The notes under the pieces: model-generated
What the model was told of the DNA's origin: nothing
Seen by the model: only the letters and a program-made list of their open reading frames with translations
Databases searched by the model: none
Part shown: one piece after another, positions 53,579 to 62,398 of the stretch
Position numbering within the stretch: position 1 is the stretch's first letter
How the letters are laid out: each line of letters begins with the position of its first letter
Made by a program: the position numbers and the translations under genes
Source of the DNA: JADFQT01 sp965216025
Lineage (GTDB): Bacteria > Chloroflexota > Dehalococcoidia > Lucifugimonadales > UBA3495
Direction: 5' to 3'
Assembly (NCBI GenBank): GCA_965216025.1
Contig: CBDCEX010000011.1
Location: 129,349 to 193,348, forward strand
DNA: 64,000 bases

Positions 53579-54873
53579 GGGATTGTCACGAAATAATTAG
53601 TTCAATTGAGCAGCGCAACGCGGGGTAGCAGCGAATAATTCCATTCACCATGGAAAGAGTCTCTACGCAAATAGATGGCTTCGAGTTCGTCGTCCGATAC
53701 GGTGCGCCCGGCCGGGTATCGGTTGGTGTCCAGTTGGCTCTGAACCCGCAGCCCCGTCCGGGTCGTGGTCGCCCCGATCAAGTTCACCACCACCTCGTGG
53801 CTCACCAGCGGCTTTCCGCGCCAGTTCTGACTGATCGCGGAGAACAAGCGGTGTTCGATCTTGTTCCACTTGCTGGTCCCTGGTGGGAGGTGGCACACGT
53901 CGATTTCAAGGCCCGTCTCATCCGCCAATTTCTGCAACTCCAGCTTCCACAAGCGGAGCCGATACCCATTGCTGCCGCCCGCGTCGGCCGTTATCAGCAG
54001 CCGAGTGGCGCTCGGGTAGAGCGCCTGCCCCATGCCGCGCCACCAACGCCGGATGCTCTCGACGGCAAAAGCAGCCGTATCGTGGTCCGTCCCCACACTG
54101 ACCCAGGCCTCGTTCTGGGCGATATCGTACACCCCATAAGGACTGACCCGGCCCAGATCCGGAATCAGGAAGTCATGCACCAGCACTTGCTCCGGCGCTC
54201 CCTTGGGACGCAACTCCCGCCCACCGTTCTTGAAGGGCCCCACCAGTTCCTTCTTCTTCGTGTCCACGGAGATCACCGGCTCTCCCAGGGAGAGTTGCAG
54301 TTGCACCGCCCGGTCCAAGTGCTCAAACTGGGCGTTGCGGTCCGGGTGTTCCGTCCCCGCCAGGGTCTTGCGATTGGCTTGCAAGCTATAGCCCATGTCG
54401 TGGAGCAGTTCGGCGACCATGCGATGGCTGACTTGGTGCCCTTGGCGCTTCAATGCCACCGCCAGTTGACGCACGCTCTTGCAGGTCCAGCGCAGCGGGG
54501 ACTCGGGATCCCCACGGCTGGTCGGCTCCACCAGCCGGTCCAAGTCCTCGCGCAAGCTCGGGTCATGCTCGACGGTGCGCTTCCGGCCGCCTCCAGGATG
54601 GCGGATGCGGCCCTTCGCGGCCCCTACGGCCGGCTGGCCCAACTCCCGTATGCCGCGGCGAATCGTCCCGCGAGAAGCTCCGGTGGCCCTTGCAACCGCT
54701 GCCTGGCCACCACGCCCGGCCGCCGACGCCTCAGCGGCAAGCACCAGCCGCCGCACCCGCTCGTCCACAACGGGGGCAATCGCTTGGTAACGAGCTTGAA
54801 TCGCTCCTTCAACTATCACCCATTAAGTATAGCTGAGCATGTAGTAAAGAATAAGTTATTTCGTGACAGTACC
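53579..54873 (-). mobile_element. ISAzo13-type element B, copy 2
   Basis: The 1295-bp copy has the same ends as 32424-33718 and TAA on both sides (53576-53578, 54874-54876). Without it, gnd would end in TAG followed about 16 bp later by the ATG of zwf, so the insertion lies precisely in an operon junction. Confidence 0.94.
53602..54819 (-). CDS. ISAzo13-family transposase, type B (copy 2)
   Basis: Encodes a 405-aa protein identical to that at 32447-33664, with the same HTH and DDE landmarks (VISVDTKKKELVGPF, ITADAGGSNG, SKWNKIEHRLF). It is intact and lies in the same direction as the surrounding pentose phosphate genes, so read-through transcription of zwf is possible. Confidence 0.95.
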   Translation of the reverse strand: MIVEGAIQARYQAIAPVVDERVRRLVLAAEASAAGRGGQAAVARATGASRGTIRRGIRELGQPAVGAAKGRIRHPGGGRKRTVEHDPSLREDLDRLVEPTSRGDPESPLRWTCKSVRQLAVALKRQGHQVSHRMVAELLHDMGYSLQANRKTLAGTEHPDRNAQFEHLDRAVQLQLSLGEPVISVDTKKKELVGPFKNGGRELRPKGAPEQVLVHDFLIPDLGRVSPYGVYDIAQNEAWVSVGTDHDTAAFAVESIRRWWRGMGQALYPSATRLLITADAGGSNGYRLRLWKLELQKLADETGLEIDVCHLPPGTSKWNKIEHRLFSAISQNWRGKPLVSHEVVVNLIGATTTRTGLRVQSQLDTNRYPAGRTVSDDELEAIYLRRDSFHGEWNYSLLPRVALLN

Positions 54874-55814
54874 TAACCCTCGCCTTCCCCCGGTTCAGTG
54901 CCGCCGGGAGAGGCGGGCCGGACAGCATGGCCGCCAAACTGATTGCGCAGCGCCGCCAGCAGCCTGGCGCCAAAGGGTTGATCCTGGCGGGAGCGGAATC
55001 TCTGTTGCAAGGACAGGGTGATTACCGGGGTCGGAACGGCCAGCTCCACCGATTCCTGAACGGTCCAGCGTCCCTCACCGGAGTCCTCGACATAAGCCTG
55101 CAAACTCTCCAGCTCAGGATCTTCGTGCAGAGCCTGAGCCGCCAGGTCCAGGAGCCAGGAGCGAACCACACTGCCGTATCGCCAGGTCTCGGCTATTTGC
55201 CCCAGGTCCAGTCCAAACTCCTCCTTGGCTTGCATCAGTTCAAAACCTTCGGCATAGGCCTGCATCAAGGCGTACTCAACCCCATTGTGGACCATCTTGA
55301 CGAAGTGTCCTGCCCCAACCGGACCCACGTGGCTGTAACCGGTGGTTGGGCTGGGAGCCAGGGTTTGAAATATGGGCTCCAATCGCCGGAAAATCTCCTC
55401 CTTGCCGCCGATCATCAGGGAGTAACCCTCGGTCAGCCCCCAAATACCTCCGCTGGTGCCCACGTCCAGGAACTCGATACCATGCTGGGACAACCGGCGG
55501 GCCCGCGCCATGCTTTCTTTGTAATTGGCGTTGCCGCCATCCAACACCGCATCCCCCGGTGCCAGCAGCGGGATCAAACTCTCAACAGTCGCGTCAGTCG
55601 GCGGGCCGGCGGGCACCATGATCCAGACTGCCCGGGGCGGGTCCAAACTAGCCACCAACTCCTCCAGAGAACCGGCGCCCAGCGCCCCTTGCGACCGGCT
55701 GGCTGCCACCGCCTCGGCGTTAGGATCGTAAGCCACAACTCTATGTCCGCCGGCCAGCAGCCGCTGGGCCATGTTACCGCCCATTCGACCCAGCCCAATC
55801 ATTCCCAGGTCCAT
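54873..55814 (-). CDS. gnd: 6-phosphogluconate dehydrogenase, short (GntZ/YqeC-type)
   Basis: A 313-aa enzyme that decarboxylates 6-phosphogluconate to ribulose-5-phosphate. The N-terminal GLGRMGGNMAQRLLAGGHRVVAYD motif is the dinucleotide fold. DGGNANYKESMARARRL, LDVGTSGGIWGLTEGYSLMIGG and GPVGAGHFVKMVHNGVEYALMQAYAEGFEL include the catalytic Lys and Asn. At about 300 residues it belongs to the short class, often NAD-dependent, and not to the 470-aa class. The C-terminus is Gly/Glu-rich (GGTEPGEGEG) and its stop codon TAG touches the IS boundary. The pre-insertion sequence also ended in TAG, so the protein is unchanged. Confidence 0.94.
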   Translation of the reverse strand: MDLGMIGLGRMGGNMAQRLLAGGHRVVAYDPNAEAVAASRSQGALGAGSLEELVASLDPPRAVWIMVPAGPPTDATVESLIPLLAPGDAVLDGGNANYKESMARARRLSQHGIEFLDVGTSGGIWGLTEGYSLMIGGKEEIFRRLEPIFQTLAPSPTTGYSHVGPVGAGHFVKMVHNGVEYALMQAYAEGFELMQAKEEFGLDLGQIAETWRYGSVVRSWLLDLAAQALHEDPELESLQAYVEDSGEGRWTVQESVELAVPTPVITLSLQQRFRSRQDQPFGARLLAALRNQFGGHAVRPASPGGTEPGEGEG

Positions 55815-55945
55815 CTAGAGAACCTCCCGATCAAAGTGTCTTGCCTCATGGTACGTCTAGCAGGGAACCTTGACCCAGGTCTTGGCGGGCCGGAAAATAT
55901 CAAAATCCGATCATAAATCCGAAGGAAATAGGGCTTGCCGGAACA

Positions 55946-57598
55946 CTACCCCTTCAACTGCTCAACAAGCTGGGCTATCGCGGCGGCCGGATCCCCCGAC
56001 AAATGCAGCTTGGCGGTTCGGCGCCCGGCCTTAATCAATGCCTGGTAGTCTCCCCGGGACTGGGCATCGGCCAGCACCCCAAAGGTGTAGGGCTGTCCCG
56101 GAATGGGGACATCTACCTTGTGGTCCTGGGTCAGCTGCAGGAACAGACCGCTATCCGGCCCGCCTTTGTGCAGCTGTCCGGTCGAGTGCAAGAACCTGGG
56201 GCCGTATCCCAAGGTGGTGGCTATGCCGTACCAGTCCAACACCCGGCGGCGTAAGGAATCCAGGGCCCGATCTACTTGCGGAGTCTGCTGAAGGTATGCC
56301 ATGACGGCCAGGTAGTCCCCCGACCCGGATTTAGCCAACAAGTCCGCTAGGGACGCCGCTTCGCGCCCGAACTCTGGCCCGGAATCTTGCGTTGGTAGCC
56401 ACCGGCCGGCGGCTAGGTACTGAGCCAGCATACTGTCGGTCATGTCCTTAGCGCCCTGGACGTCGGGCTGGTCGAAGGGGTTGATACCCAACAGGGCCCC
56501 GGCCAGAGCGGTGGCGAACTCCCACCGGTAAAACTCTCCTCCCAAATCGTACTTGTCTTTCAAATCCATCCGCACCAGCGGGTGTCGGGCTAGTCGGATG
56601 CTTTCAACTGCGACATCGCTTTCCGAATTATCGTCTCCCTCCAGACGGAGATAAATAAAAAGGCGATCAGGGCCGTAAAGTCGGGCGTTGACCAGGGGCT
56701 CCCCGGCCACTGGGACAATCCCCCGCCCTTCCTTGCCCGTGCTTTCCGCCAGCAATTGCTCCACCCACAATCCAAATCCGGCCAGGGATGGGGAAGTAAT
56801 GAGGGTCAGTTTATCCCTGCCCTGCAAGGCCATATTGGCCATAACCAATCCCAGCCAGGCTCCGGGATTTTCCTCCAGCGGCGTCTTGGCAGAGCATTTC
56901 GCCCGCATGGCGTCGGCCCGGTAAATCAATTCCGGCAGTTCCATGCCGATCAGGGCGGCGGGCACCAGGCCAAAATAGGACAGTACCGAGTAACGCCCTC
57001 CAATATCGGGCGGATTCAGGAAAACGCGCCGAAACTCCTGCTCTCTGGCCAGCTGCTCCAGGGGGGTCCCAGCGTCGGTAATGGCGGCAAAATTGGAGCA
57101 GCTGGCCGGCCCGGTCTGGTCGAGCAGGCTCCTAAAATAGGCGGAGAGAGAGTTGGGCTCAGTGGTGGTGCCGGACTTGGAGGAAACGAGGAACAGGGTT
57201 CGCTGCGGGTCGACCCGCCGGGCGACGGCTTTCACCCACCCGGGCAAGGTCGAATCCAAGACGATGAGTTCCGGGTAGCCCTGGGCACTGCCGAAGGTAT
57301 GCCGCAGGACCTCCGGACCCAGGCTGCTGCCTCCCATGCCCAGTAGCACCACATGCTGGAAGCCAGCCCGGCGCACTTCGCTCCCGAATTCCGCAATGGA
57401 GCCAAGCTCGCCGCACATCTGGTTGGTCACCGATAGCCACCCCAGACGATCGGCTATTTCGGTAGGATCTGGCTTCCATACAGTGTGGTCGTGGCTCCAG
57501 ATACGCCCAACCAATTCTCGGCGTTCCAAGTCGGCCAGATCCCCTTCCAAATCGGGGATGTTATAGCTAGAGTCCTTCAAAGTAGTACCGTTATCCAT
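55946..57598 (-). CDS. pgi: Glucose-6-phosphate isomerase (Tal-Pgi fusion-type domain)
   Basis: A 550-aa SIS-fold isomerase. FQHVVLLGMGGSSLGPEVLRHTFG contains the sugar-phosphate binding loop, and FLVSSKSGTTTEPNSLSAYFRSLL contains the second. FSVLSYFGLVPAALIG is here GGRYSVLSYFGLVPAALIGM. Further parts are NPFDQPDVQGAKDM and GYGPRFLHSTGQLHKGGPDSGLF. These match the isomerase half of the bifunctional transaldolase/glucose-6-phosphate isomerase proteins, here free-standing without a transaldolase domain or neighbour. It interconverts glucose-6-P and fructose-6-P and precedes gnd and zwf, so the three supply and use glucose-6-P. The 131-bp gap to gnd and 174-bp gap to comM hold no gene. Confidence 0.92.
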   Translation of the reverse strand: MDNGTTLKDSSYNIPDLEGDLADLERRELVGRIWSHDHTVWKPDPTEIADRLGWLSVTNQMCGELGSIAEFGSEVRRAGFQHVVLLGMGGSSLGPEVLRHTFGSAQGYPELIVLDSTLPGWVKAVARRVDPQRTLFLVSSKSGTTTEPNSLSAYFRSLLDQTGPASCSNFAAITDAGTPLEQLAREQEFRRVFLNPPDIGGRYSVLSYFGLVPAALIGMELPELIYRADAMRAKCSAKTPLEENPGAWLGLVMANMALQGRDKLTLITSPSLAGFGLWVEQLLAESTGKEGRGIVPVAGEPLVNARLYGPDRLFIYLRLEGDDNSESDVAVESIRLARHPLVRMDLKDKYDLGGEFYRWEFATALAGALLGINPFDQPDVQGAKDMTDSMLAQYLAAGRWLPTQDSGPEFGREAASLADLLAKSGSGDYLAVMAYLQQTPQVDRALDSLRRRVLDWYGIATTLGYGPRFLHSTGQLHKGGPDSGLFLQLTQDHKVDVPIPGQPYTFGVLADAQSRGDYQALIKAGRRTAKLHLSGDPAAAIAQLVEQLKG

Positions 57599-57772
57599 TT
57601 TTCAGGTCCGGCGCCCAGGTCCAGCCGATTATCAGCGCCACAAACCCATCCCCATCCCGCACCATCCCACAACATTCCCGCGCCATTCCATCGAAGGGAC
57701 AGCACCCCGGGAGAGCCGGAGCCAGAGCAGATGAGGTTGCTACCACACCCCCGGCTGACCGCAGCCGCTCTC

Positions 57773-59296
57773 CTAGCCTCCCGACCCTCTGGCGCGATAC
57801 TGCAATGCCTCCGCCAAATGGGCGACGCCGATTTCTTCCGCCCCGTCCAGGTCGGCGATGGTTCGGGAGACTTTAAGTATTCGATGAAATGACCGGGCAG
57901 ATAGATTCAGCTGCTGGGTCGCAGCTTGCAGCAAACTCTTGGCATGGACATCCAGAGGGCAGATGTTCCACACCTCGGCAGGCCCCATTTCAGCATTGCA
58001 AAGGAAATCATGGCTGGCGAAGCGCTTTTCCTGGACCTGGCGAGCTTTTTCCACCCGGACGCGAACCGCCGCCGAGGTTTCCCCCGCCTGATCTTCCACC
58101 AGCTTTTCATATTCCACCGGCGGTACTTCGACAAATATGTCGATCCGGTCCAGCAGGGGTCCGCTGATCCGCTTCTGATACCGGCTCACCGCCGATGGCG
58201 TGCAGGTGCATTCCCTCTTGGGGTGGGTAGAGTAGCCGCACGGGCAGGGATTCATGGCGCCCAACAGCATGAAACTGGCGGGATAGGTAACCGTTCCGGT
58301 GACCCGGCTAATGGTGACTACCTTGTCTTCCACCGGCTGCCGCAGCGATTCCAGGGCGGTGTGACTGAACTCCGGCAGCTCGTCCAGAAACAACACTCCG
58401 CGGTGACTCATGGTGATCTCACCAGGCCTCAGGGTCCGTTCGCCGCCCACCAGTCCAGCGTTGGAGATAGTGTAATGGGGAGCCCGAAAAGGCCTCTGGG
58501 TAATCAACGGGGTGTCCGCGGGCAGGGCTCCCGCGATGCTGTAGATCTTGGTGGTTTCCAGAGCTTCCTGCCGGGACATTCGAGGGAGAATGGAAGGCAG
58601 GGAACGCGCCAGCAATGTCTTGCCGCTGCCGGGCGGACCGTTGAAAAGTAGATTATGAAATCCGGCCGCCGCGACCTCCAAAGCCCGCTTGGCATGCTCC
58701 TGCCCGCGAATGTGGGCCAAATCCGACCCGTCCGCCGCCGCCGCCTGCTCCGGAACATAGCCGTTGCCTTCAACCGGCGTCACCCGGGTGGTCCCCTGTA
58801 AGTGATCAATGAGGCCGGTGAGATTCTCTACCGGGAAGACCTGGATGCCATCAACCAACGCCGCCTCGCCGGCATCAGCCGTCGGAACGAATACCGTCTC
58901 AAATCCCTGGTCCCTGGCCACTGACACCATAGGCAGGATGCCATTGGTATGGCGCAGACTCCCATCCAGAGACAGCTCGCCCAGAAATACGGCAGATTCC
59001 GGCGGAGGTCCGACCTGCCCCGAGCTGAACAGGATGCCGGCGGCAATGGGGAGGTCGTAGGCCGGTCCCGCCTTTTTAAGGTCGGCCGGCGCCCGGTTCA
59101 CAGTGATCCGCCGCATGGGGAACTGGCAGCCACTGTTGCGCAGGGCGGCACGGACCCGTTCCCGAGATTCCTGAACCGCGGTATCCGCCAGTCCTACGAC
59201 GTTGAAGGCTGGCAGCCCCGGGGAGATATCCACTTCTACCTGAACGATGTGCCCTTCCAGACCCATTACCGCACAGGTTTGAGCCATCGCTAACAA
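57773..59296 (-). CDS. comM: YifB/ComM family Mg-chelatase-like AAA+ ATPase
   Basis: A 507-aa AAA+ protein. The N-terminal ChlI-type domain has QTCAVMGLEGHIVQVEVDISPGLPAFNVVGLADTAVQESRERVRAAL. The AAA core has Walker A GPPGSGKTLLARSLPSILP, FRAPHYTISNAGLVGG, Walker B GVLFLDELPEFSHTALESLRQP and sensor MLLGAMNPCPCG. The C-terminal Mg_chelatase_C part (LNLSARSFHRILKVSRTIADLDGAEEIGVAHLAEALQYR) is complete. In proteobacteria ComM is a helicase that extends branch migration of transformed DNA. TTG 59296 is preferred because AGGAGG lies seven nt upstream; ATG 59287 would be 16 nt from it. It is followed by pgi. Confidence 0.95.
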   Translation of the reverse strand: MLAMAQTCAVMGLEGHIVQVEVDISPGLPAFNVVGLADTAVQESRERVRAALRNSGCQFPMRRITVNRAPADLKKAGPAYDLPIAAGILFSSGQVGPPPESAVFLGELSLDGSLRHTNGILPMVSVARDQGFETVFVPTADAGEAALVDGIQVFPVENLTGLIDHLQGTTRVTPVEGNGYVPEQAAAADGSDLAHIRGQEHAKRALEVAAAGFHNLLFNGPPGSGKTLLARSLPSILPRMSRQEALETTKIYSIAGALPADTPLITQRPFRAPHYTISNAGLVGGERTLRPGEITMSHRGVLFLDELPEFSHTALESLRQPVEDKVVTISRVTGTVTYPASFMLLGAMNPCPCGYSTHPKRECTCTPSAVSRYQKRISGPLLDRIDIFVEVPPVEYEKLVEDQAGETSAAVRVRVEKARQVQEKRFASHDFLCNAEMGPAEVWNICPLDVHAKSLLQAATQQLNLSARSFHRILKVSRTIADLDGAEEIGVAHLAEALQYRARGSGG

Positions 59297-59450
59297 CGAT
59301 CGTCCTCCTCGCCACTGGGAGGTATCGCGGATATATCCCGGCCGGGCAGATTATAGGGAAGGCAATAGAGGAGATGAATTATCAAGACCCGCCCAATTTC
59401 CTAGCTAATTCCCGGCCGACCCCAACTATACGGGAAATCGAAGGGTGGCG

Positions 59451-60272
59451 CTATCCCAAACCGACAGTAACCTGATAAAGGTCGCTGGCTATGGAGACCG
59501 GTCCGGAAAAATGCTGGCGGGCTTCGTCGATCAGCGGACCGTGCTGGCTGTGAAACGGCGTGTCTATGTGAGTCAAAATAAGCTCCACCGCTCCCGCCAG
59601 TTCGGCCGACCGGGCAGCTTCCGCGGCCGTGCTGTGTCCCCTTCGAGCGGTGCTCTCTTGCTCGGCGTCAGTGCTTAGAGCCTCGTGGATTAGGACCCTG
59701 GCTCCCTGGGCCGCCTCCACCAGGGTGGGGCTGAAACGAGTGTCCCCCGAGAAAACCACCGCCAGGCCGTCCCGTTCAATCCGCCAGCCCACCGCCCCGC
59801 TGATGTGATCCACCGGGAAAGCCGAGGCCCTGACGCCAAAACCCAGGTCCAGCCACTGGCCGGTCTCAACAGGATGCCAAGTGACCAGCTGCCTCCCTTC
59901 AGCGGAGATTACCCCATCCCGGTCCACCGAGTGGGTAATGCTGGTGGCTTGGAACAGGCGCATAACCCCCGCCGCCGCCTCCTCGCTGCAATGGACCTCC
60001 AGGAGTGTCCCCTCCGGCTCCAGGAAAGTTCGCTGTCCCTGCAGATGGGGTAGGCCACCCATGTGGTCGGAATGGTGATGACTGAGCAGTACCTGGCGAA
60101 AGCTCGATGCCACCATTCCCAGCTGGGTACCGTGGCGCAGGAGGGAGTTACCCGAGCTGGCATCCAAAAGGATTCGGGGGCCGCTTTCCCAGTCCAGGAC
60201 GATGGCGGTGTGGGCCCGGTAAATACAGTTGCCCGCACCGGTGCCCAGGAAGCTGATTTGCACCGACGTCAC
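59451..60272 (-). CDS. Metallo-beta-lactamase-fold hydrolase (RNase Z-like)
   Basis: A 273-aa protein with the metal motif HHHSDHMGG (His65-x-His67-x-Asp69-His70). Further ligands are probably His in FPVDHISGAVGWRI, Asp in VFSGDTRFSPTL, and His in LILTHIDTPFH; an ARRGHSTAAEAA motif is present. This order is typical of the RNase Z/arylsulfatase branch. The substrate could be RNA or a small ester. The stop of the upstream translin gene overlaps the GTG start by four bases, so the two are translationally coupled. Confidence 0.9.
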   Translation of the reverse strand: MTSVQISFLGTGAGNCIYRAHTAIVLDWESGPRILLDASSGNSLLRHGTQLGMVASSFRQVLLSHHHSDHMGGLPHLQGQRTFLEPEGTLLEVHCSEEAAAGVMRLFQATSITHSVDRDGVISAEGRQLVTWHPVETGQWLDLGFGVRASAFPVDHISGAVGWRIERDGLAVVFSGDTRFSPTLVEAAQGARVLIHEALSTDAEQESTARRGHSTAAEAARSAELAGAVELILTHIDTPFHSQHGPLIDEARQHFSGPVSIASDLYQVTVGLG

Positions 60273-60937
60273 AGATCGACGCCGGGATTAACGGCGGGCT
60301 TGCTACCTTCCCAGGCCTCTAGCTTCAACTCCAACTTCCGCTGCCGCAGGGCGAGGGTCAGATCGCCCCGAGTACGCTCCAACACGCCACGCATGGCATC
60401 CGTGCTGCGCCGCAGGCCGCCGGTAACTCCCTCCGGGAAATCCACGGTCACCAGGATCCCGTAGATTTCGTCCATCACATCCATGAACTCTTCGCAGTGG
60501 TCGAAGGCGTCGTGACGCAGCGCGTCCAAAATATTTCGGCGTAGCTCCCCGATGACCTCAGCGAGACCGTTCAAAAAGGCCGGCGGGTCCACGTCCAAGT
60601 CTTCGGGGGAGGGAATCTCTCCGCCGGAAATCACCGCCAGGGTGACGTTGGCCTCAGTATATTCCTTTCTGGCGTCGGAGAGGAAACCGGCGTAGTAAAT
60701 CTCCGGATTCTGCTCCCTGATCGGTCTGGTTTCCTTGAGGCGGGCGCCCCCTTGCTCAATCAATCGGCGGGCCTCGTCAAATTCCGCCCGGTGCACCGCG
60801 CGGATGGCGTTGGCCGAGAAGCGAATAACCTCCCTGGACACGGCCAGGGCCTGCTCTCTAGCCTGGTGGCGGGAGCCTAGCTGGTCTATAGCTTGGGCAG
60901 CGATCAGAGATAATTGGGCGCTGTAGGACGAGGGCAT
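60269..60937 (-). CDS. Translin-family protein
   Basis: A 222-aa all-helical protein. The first part (REQALAVSREVIRFSANAIRAVHRAEFDEARRLIEQ) and the C-terminal block (EEFMDVMDEIYGILVTVDFPEGVTGGLRRSTDAMRGVLERTRGDLTLALRQRKLELKL) match the translin/TRAX family, whose eukaryotic members bind single-stranded RNA/DNA and degrade small RNAs. The archaeal/bacterial single-chain type forms octameric barrels. Acidic residues in EFMDVMDE may form the metal site of TRAX-like RNases. Its start shares one base with the thiE stop and its end overlaps the MBL gene, so it is coupled on both sides, possibly to an RNA-active hydrolase. Confidence 0.8.
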   Translation of the reverse strand: MPSSYSAQLSLIAAQAIDQLGSRHQAREQALAVSREVIRFSANAIRAVHRAEFDEARRLIEQGGARLKETRPIREQNPEIYYAGFLSDARKEYTEANVTLAVISGGEIPSPEDLDVDPPAFLNGLAEVIGELRRNILDALRHDAFDHCEEFMDVMDEIYGILVTVDFPEGVTGGLRRSTDAMRGVLERTRGDLTLALRQRKLELKLEAWEGSKPAVNPGVDL

Positions 60938-61950
60938 TAAATCTTGCCTCCAGCAGTGCGGATGGCCTCCACCAATCTAAGGGCTGCCGCCTCAGGTTCC
61001 GCCGCCAAGCCGACTGCCGCGGTTACGCAGATGGCGTCAGCCCCCGCCTCGACCACCGGGGCCACATTTTCCGCGGTGATGCCTCCGATGCAAACCAGGG
61101 GCACCTGGGTAACCGCCCTGGCTTCCTTTACCCGTTCCGGACCCTGGGGACCCTTTCCTCCCGGCTTGGTGCTGGTCGGATAGATCGCCCCGAAGGCGAC
61201 GTGGTCGGCGCCCATCTCCTGCGATTCGATCAGCAACGGGATTTCCCGATTGGACCGTCCCAACACCTGTTGGGGCGCTAATACGCGGCGGGCGTGGGCC
61301 ACCGGCAGGTCCGTCTGCCCCACGTGAACCCCCACCGAATCCGGACCGACGGTGGCGGCCAGGTCCACGTGGTCGTTGATGATCAACAGCACATCGTTGG
61401 CCTGGCACAATTGTTGCAGCTCGGTGGCTAGGGGCAGGATCTCCCCCTTGTCCCGCAACTTGTCCCGCAATTGAAGTATCCTGGCCCCGCCCTGAACCGC
61501 GCCCCGGGCGATATCCATGGGCTCCCGGCCGCCGGTGACCTGGGGATCGATGATTACGTATAGGCCACGAACCCGGTGAGCTTGCTGGCGACGCCAGGTC
61601 ACCCCTATCTCATCCTCCAATCCGCTCAAGCCAGCGAAAAGACCCGCTTGGGCTGATCCGCTTCCGGGCCATCCCAGTAGTTCTGCTGATTCCAAGAGGG
61701 CTTTGGCCGTTTCCACCAGGGATAAGGCCCCGGTCAGGGTAAGGGGCACACTGCTGACCGCCGGGTCTGGTGTAGGCCCAGTCTCGGCCCGGAGAGCCGC
61801 GGTGAAAGCTTCGGTCGCCACTCGAACTTGTCGAGAAGAGGACCGGTCATCCAGCAAATTCGGAACGCCCTCAAGCAGCGCGGTTAAAACGGGTTTCAGC
61901 GCCCCCCAATAAGGGTTGTTTAATTCTGGCCGGGACGGTCGGGCTATCAT
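60937..61950 (-). CDS. thiE: Thiamine-phosphate synthase with N-terminal extension
   Basis: A 337-aa protein. Residues from about 125 form a ThiE TIM barrel: RGLYVIIDPQ, GARILQLRDKLRDKGEILPLA (pyrophosphate-binding Arg/Lys), LLIINDHVDLA, VGVHVGQTDLPV, FGAIYPTSTKPGGKGPQGPE, and VCIGGITAENVAPVVEAGADAICV. It couples HMP-pyrophosphate and thiazole phosphate to thiamine phosphate. The first ~125 residues are helical and not part of ordinary ThiE (about 210 aa). Where ThiE usually has G-x-S-x-H this protein has GRSNREI, lacking that His. A 12-bp tandem duplication (61447-61470) encodes the doubled LRDK. It overlaps FmdB by four bases upstream and translin by one downstream. Other thi genes are not nearby. 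Confidence 0.92.
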   Translation of the reverse strand: MIARPSRPELNNPYWGALKPVLTALLEGVPNLLDDRSSSRQVRVATEAFTAALRAETGPTPDPAVSSVPLTLTGALSLVETAKALLESAELLGWPGSGSAQAGLFAGLSGLEDEIGVTWRRQQAHRVRGLYVIIDPQVTGGREPMDIARGAVQGGARILQLRDKLRDKGEILPLATELQQLCQANDVLLIINDHVDLAATVGPDSVGVHVGQTDLPVAHARRVLAPQQVLGRSNREIPLLIESQEMGADHVAFGAIYPTSTKPGGKGPQGPERVKEARAVTQVPLVCIGGITAENVAPVVEAGADAICVTAAVGLAAEPEAAALRLVEAIRTAGGKI

Positions 61951-62300
61951 GTATCCAGTCCCTTATCCAGTCCCTTGGGGAGGTCGCCCTCCCGAGCGGC
62001 ATCAATGGTGTCCCGCACCCCCTTTGGCATTTCCATCCCGTAGCGCTGGAATCCCGCTTCCAGGTGCCGCCCGATGTTGCGGGGGTCGCTGTAGTAGTCG
62101 GAGGAAGCCGAGCCAGCGGCGGACGGGAAGCTGTCATGCACCGACTGGGTGGTTTTGCCCATGGCGAAAGAGGACATTCTGCGCTGCATATCAGGGCTGC
62201 TGCAGTGGGAACAGATGGCCTCTAGGGGCGTGCCAATGGATCGGGTGAAAAAGGATGATAGCTGGCCGCAGCTCCCGCAGCGATACTCATAAATTGGCAT
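61947..62300 (-). CDS. FmdB-family zinc-ribbon protein 1
   Basis: A 117-aa protein starting MPIYEYRCGSCGQLSSFF, with the second cysteine pair in ICSHCSSPDMQRRMSSFA. This is the FmdB/YHR putative regulatory zinc ribbon, a DNA- or RNA-associated family of unclear function. The C-terminus includes GRHLEAGFQRYGMEMPKGVRDTIDAAREGDLPKG and a 12-bp tandem duplication (61953-61976) coding for KGLDKGLDT. ATG 62300 follows AGGAG; the longer frame from 62339 adds 13 residues not seen in the family. Its TGA overlaps thiE's ATG. Confidence 0.93.
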   Translation of the reverse strand: MPIYEYRCGSCGQLSSFFTRSIGTPLEAICSHCSSPDMQRRMSSFAMGKTTQSVHDSFPSAAGSASSDYYSDPRNIGRHLEAGFQRYGMEMPKGVRDTIDAAREGDLPKGLDKGLDT

Positions 62301-62398
62301 TCCATAGGCTCCTTTACTCGGACCGGTAACCAAAAGCAAATGCGAACACTATCAAGAAAGGCGCCATATCTCGGGCTCAGCGCCAATCTGCGGGTCGA

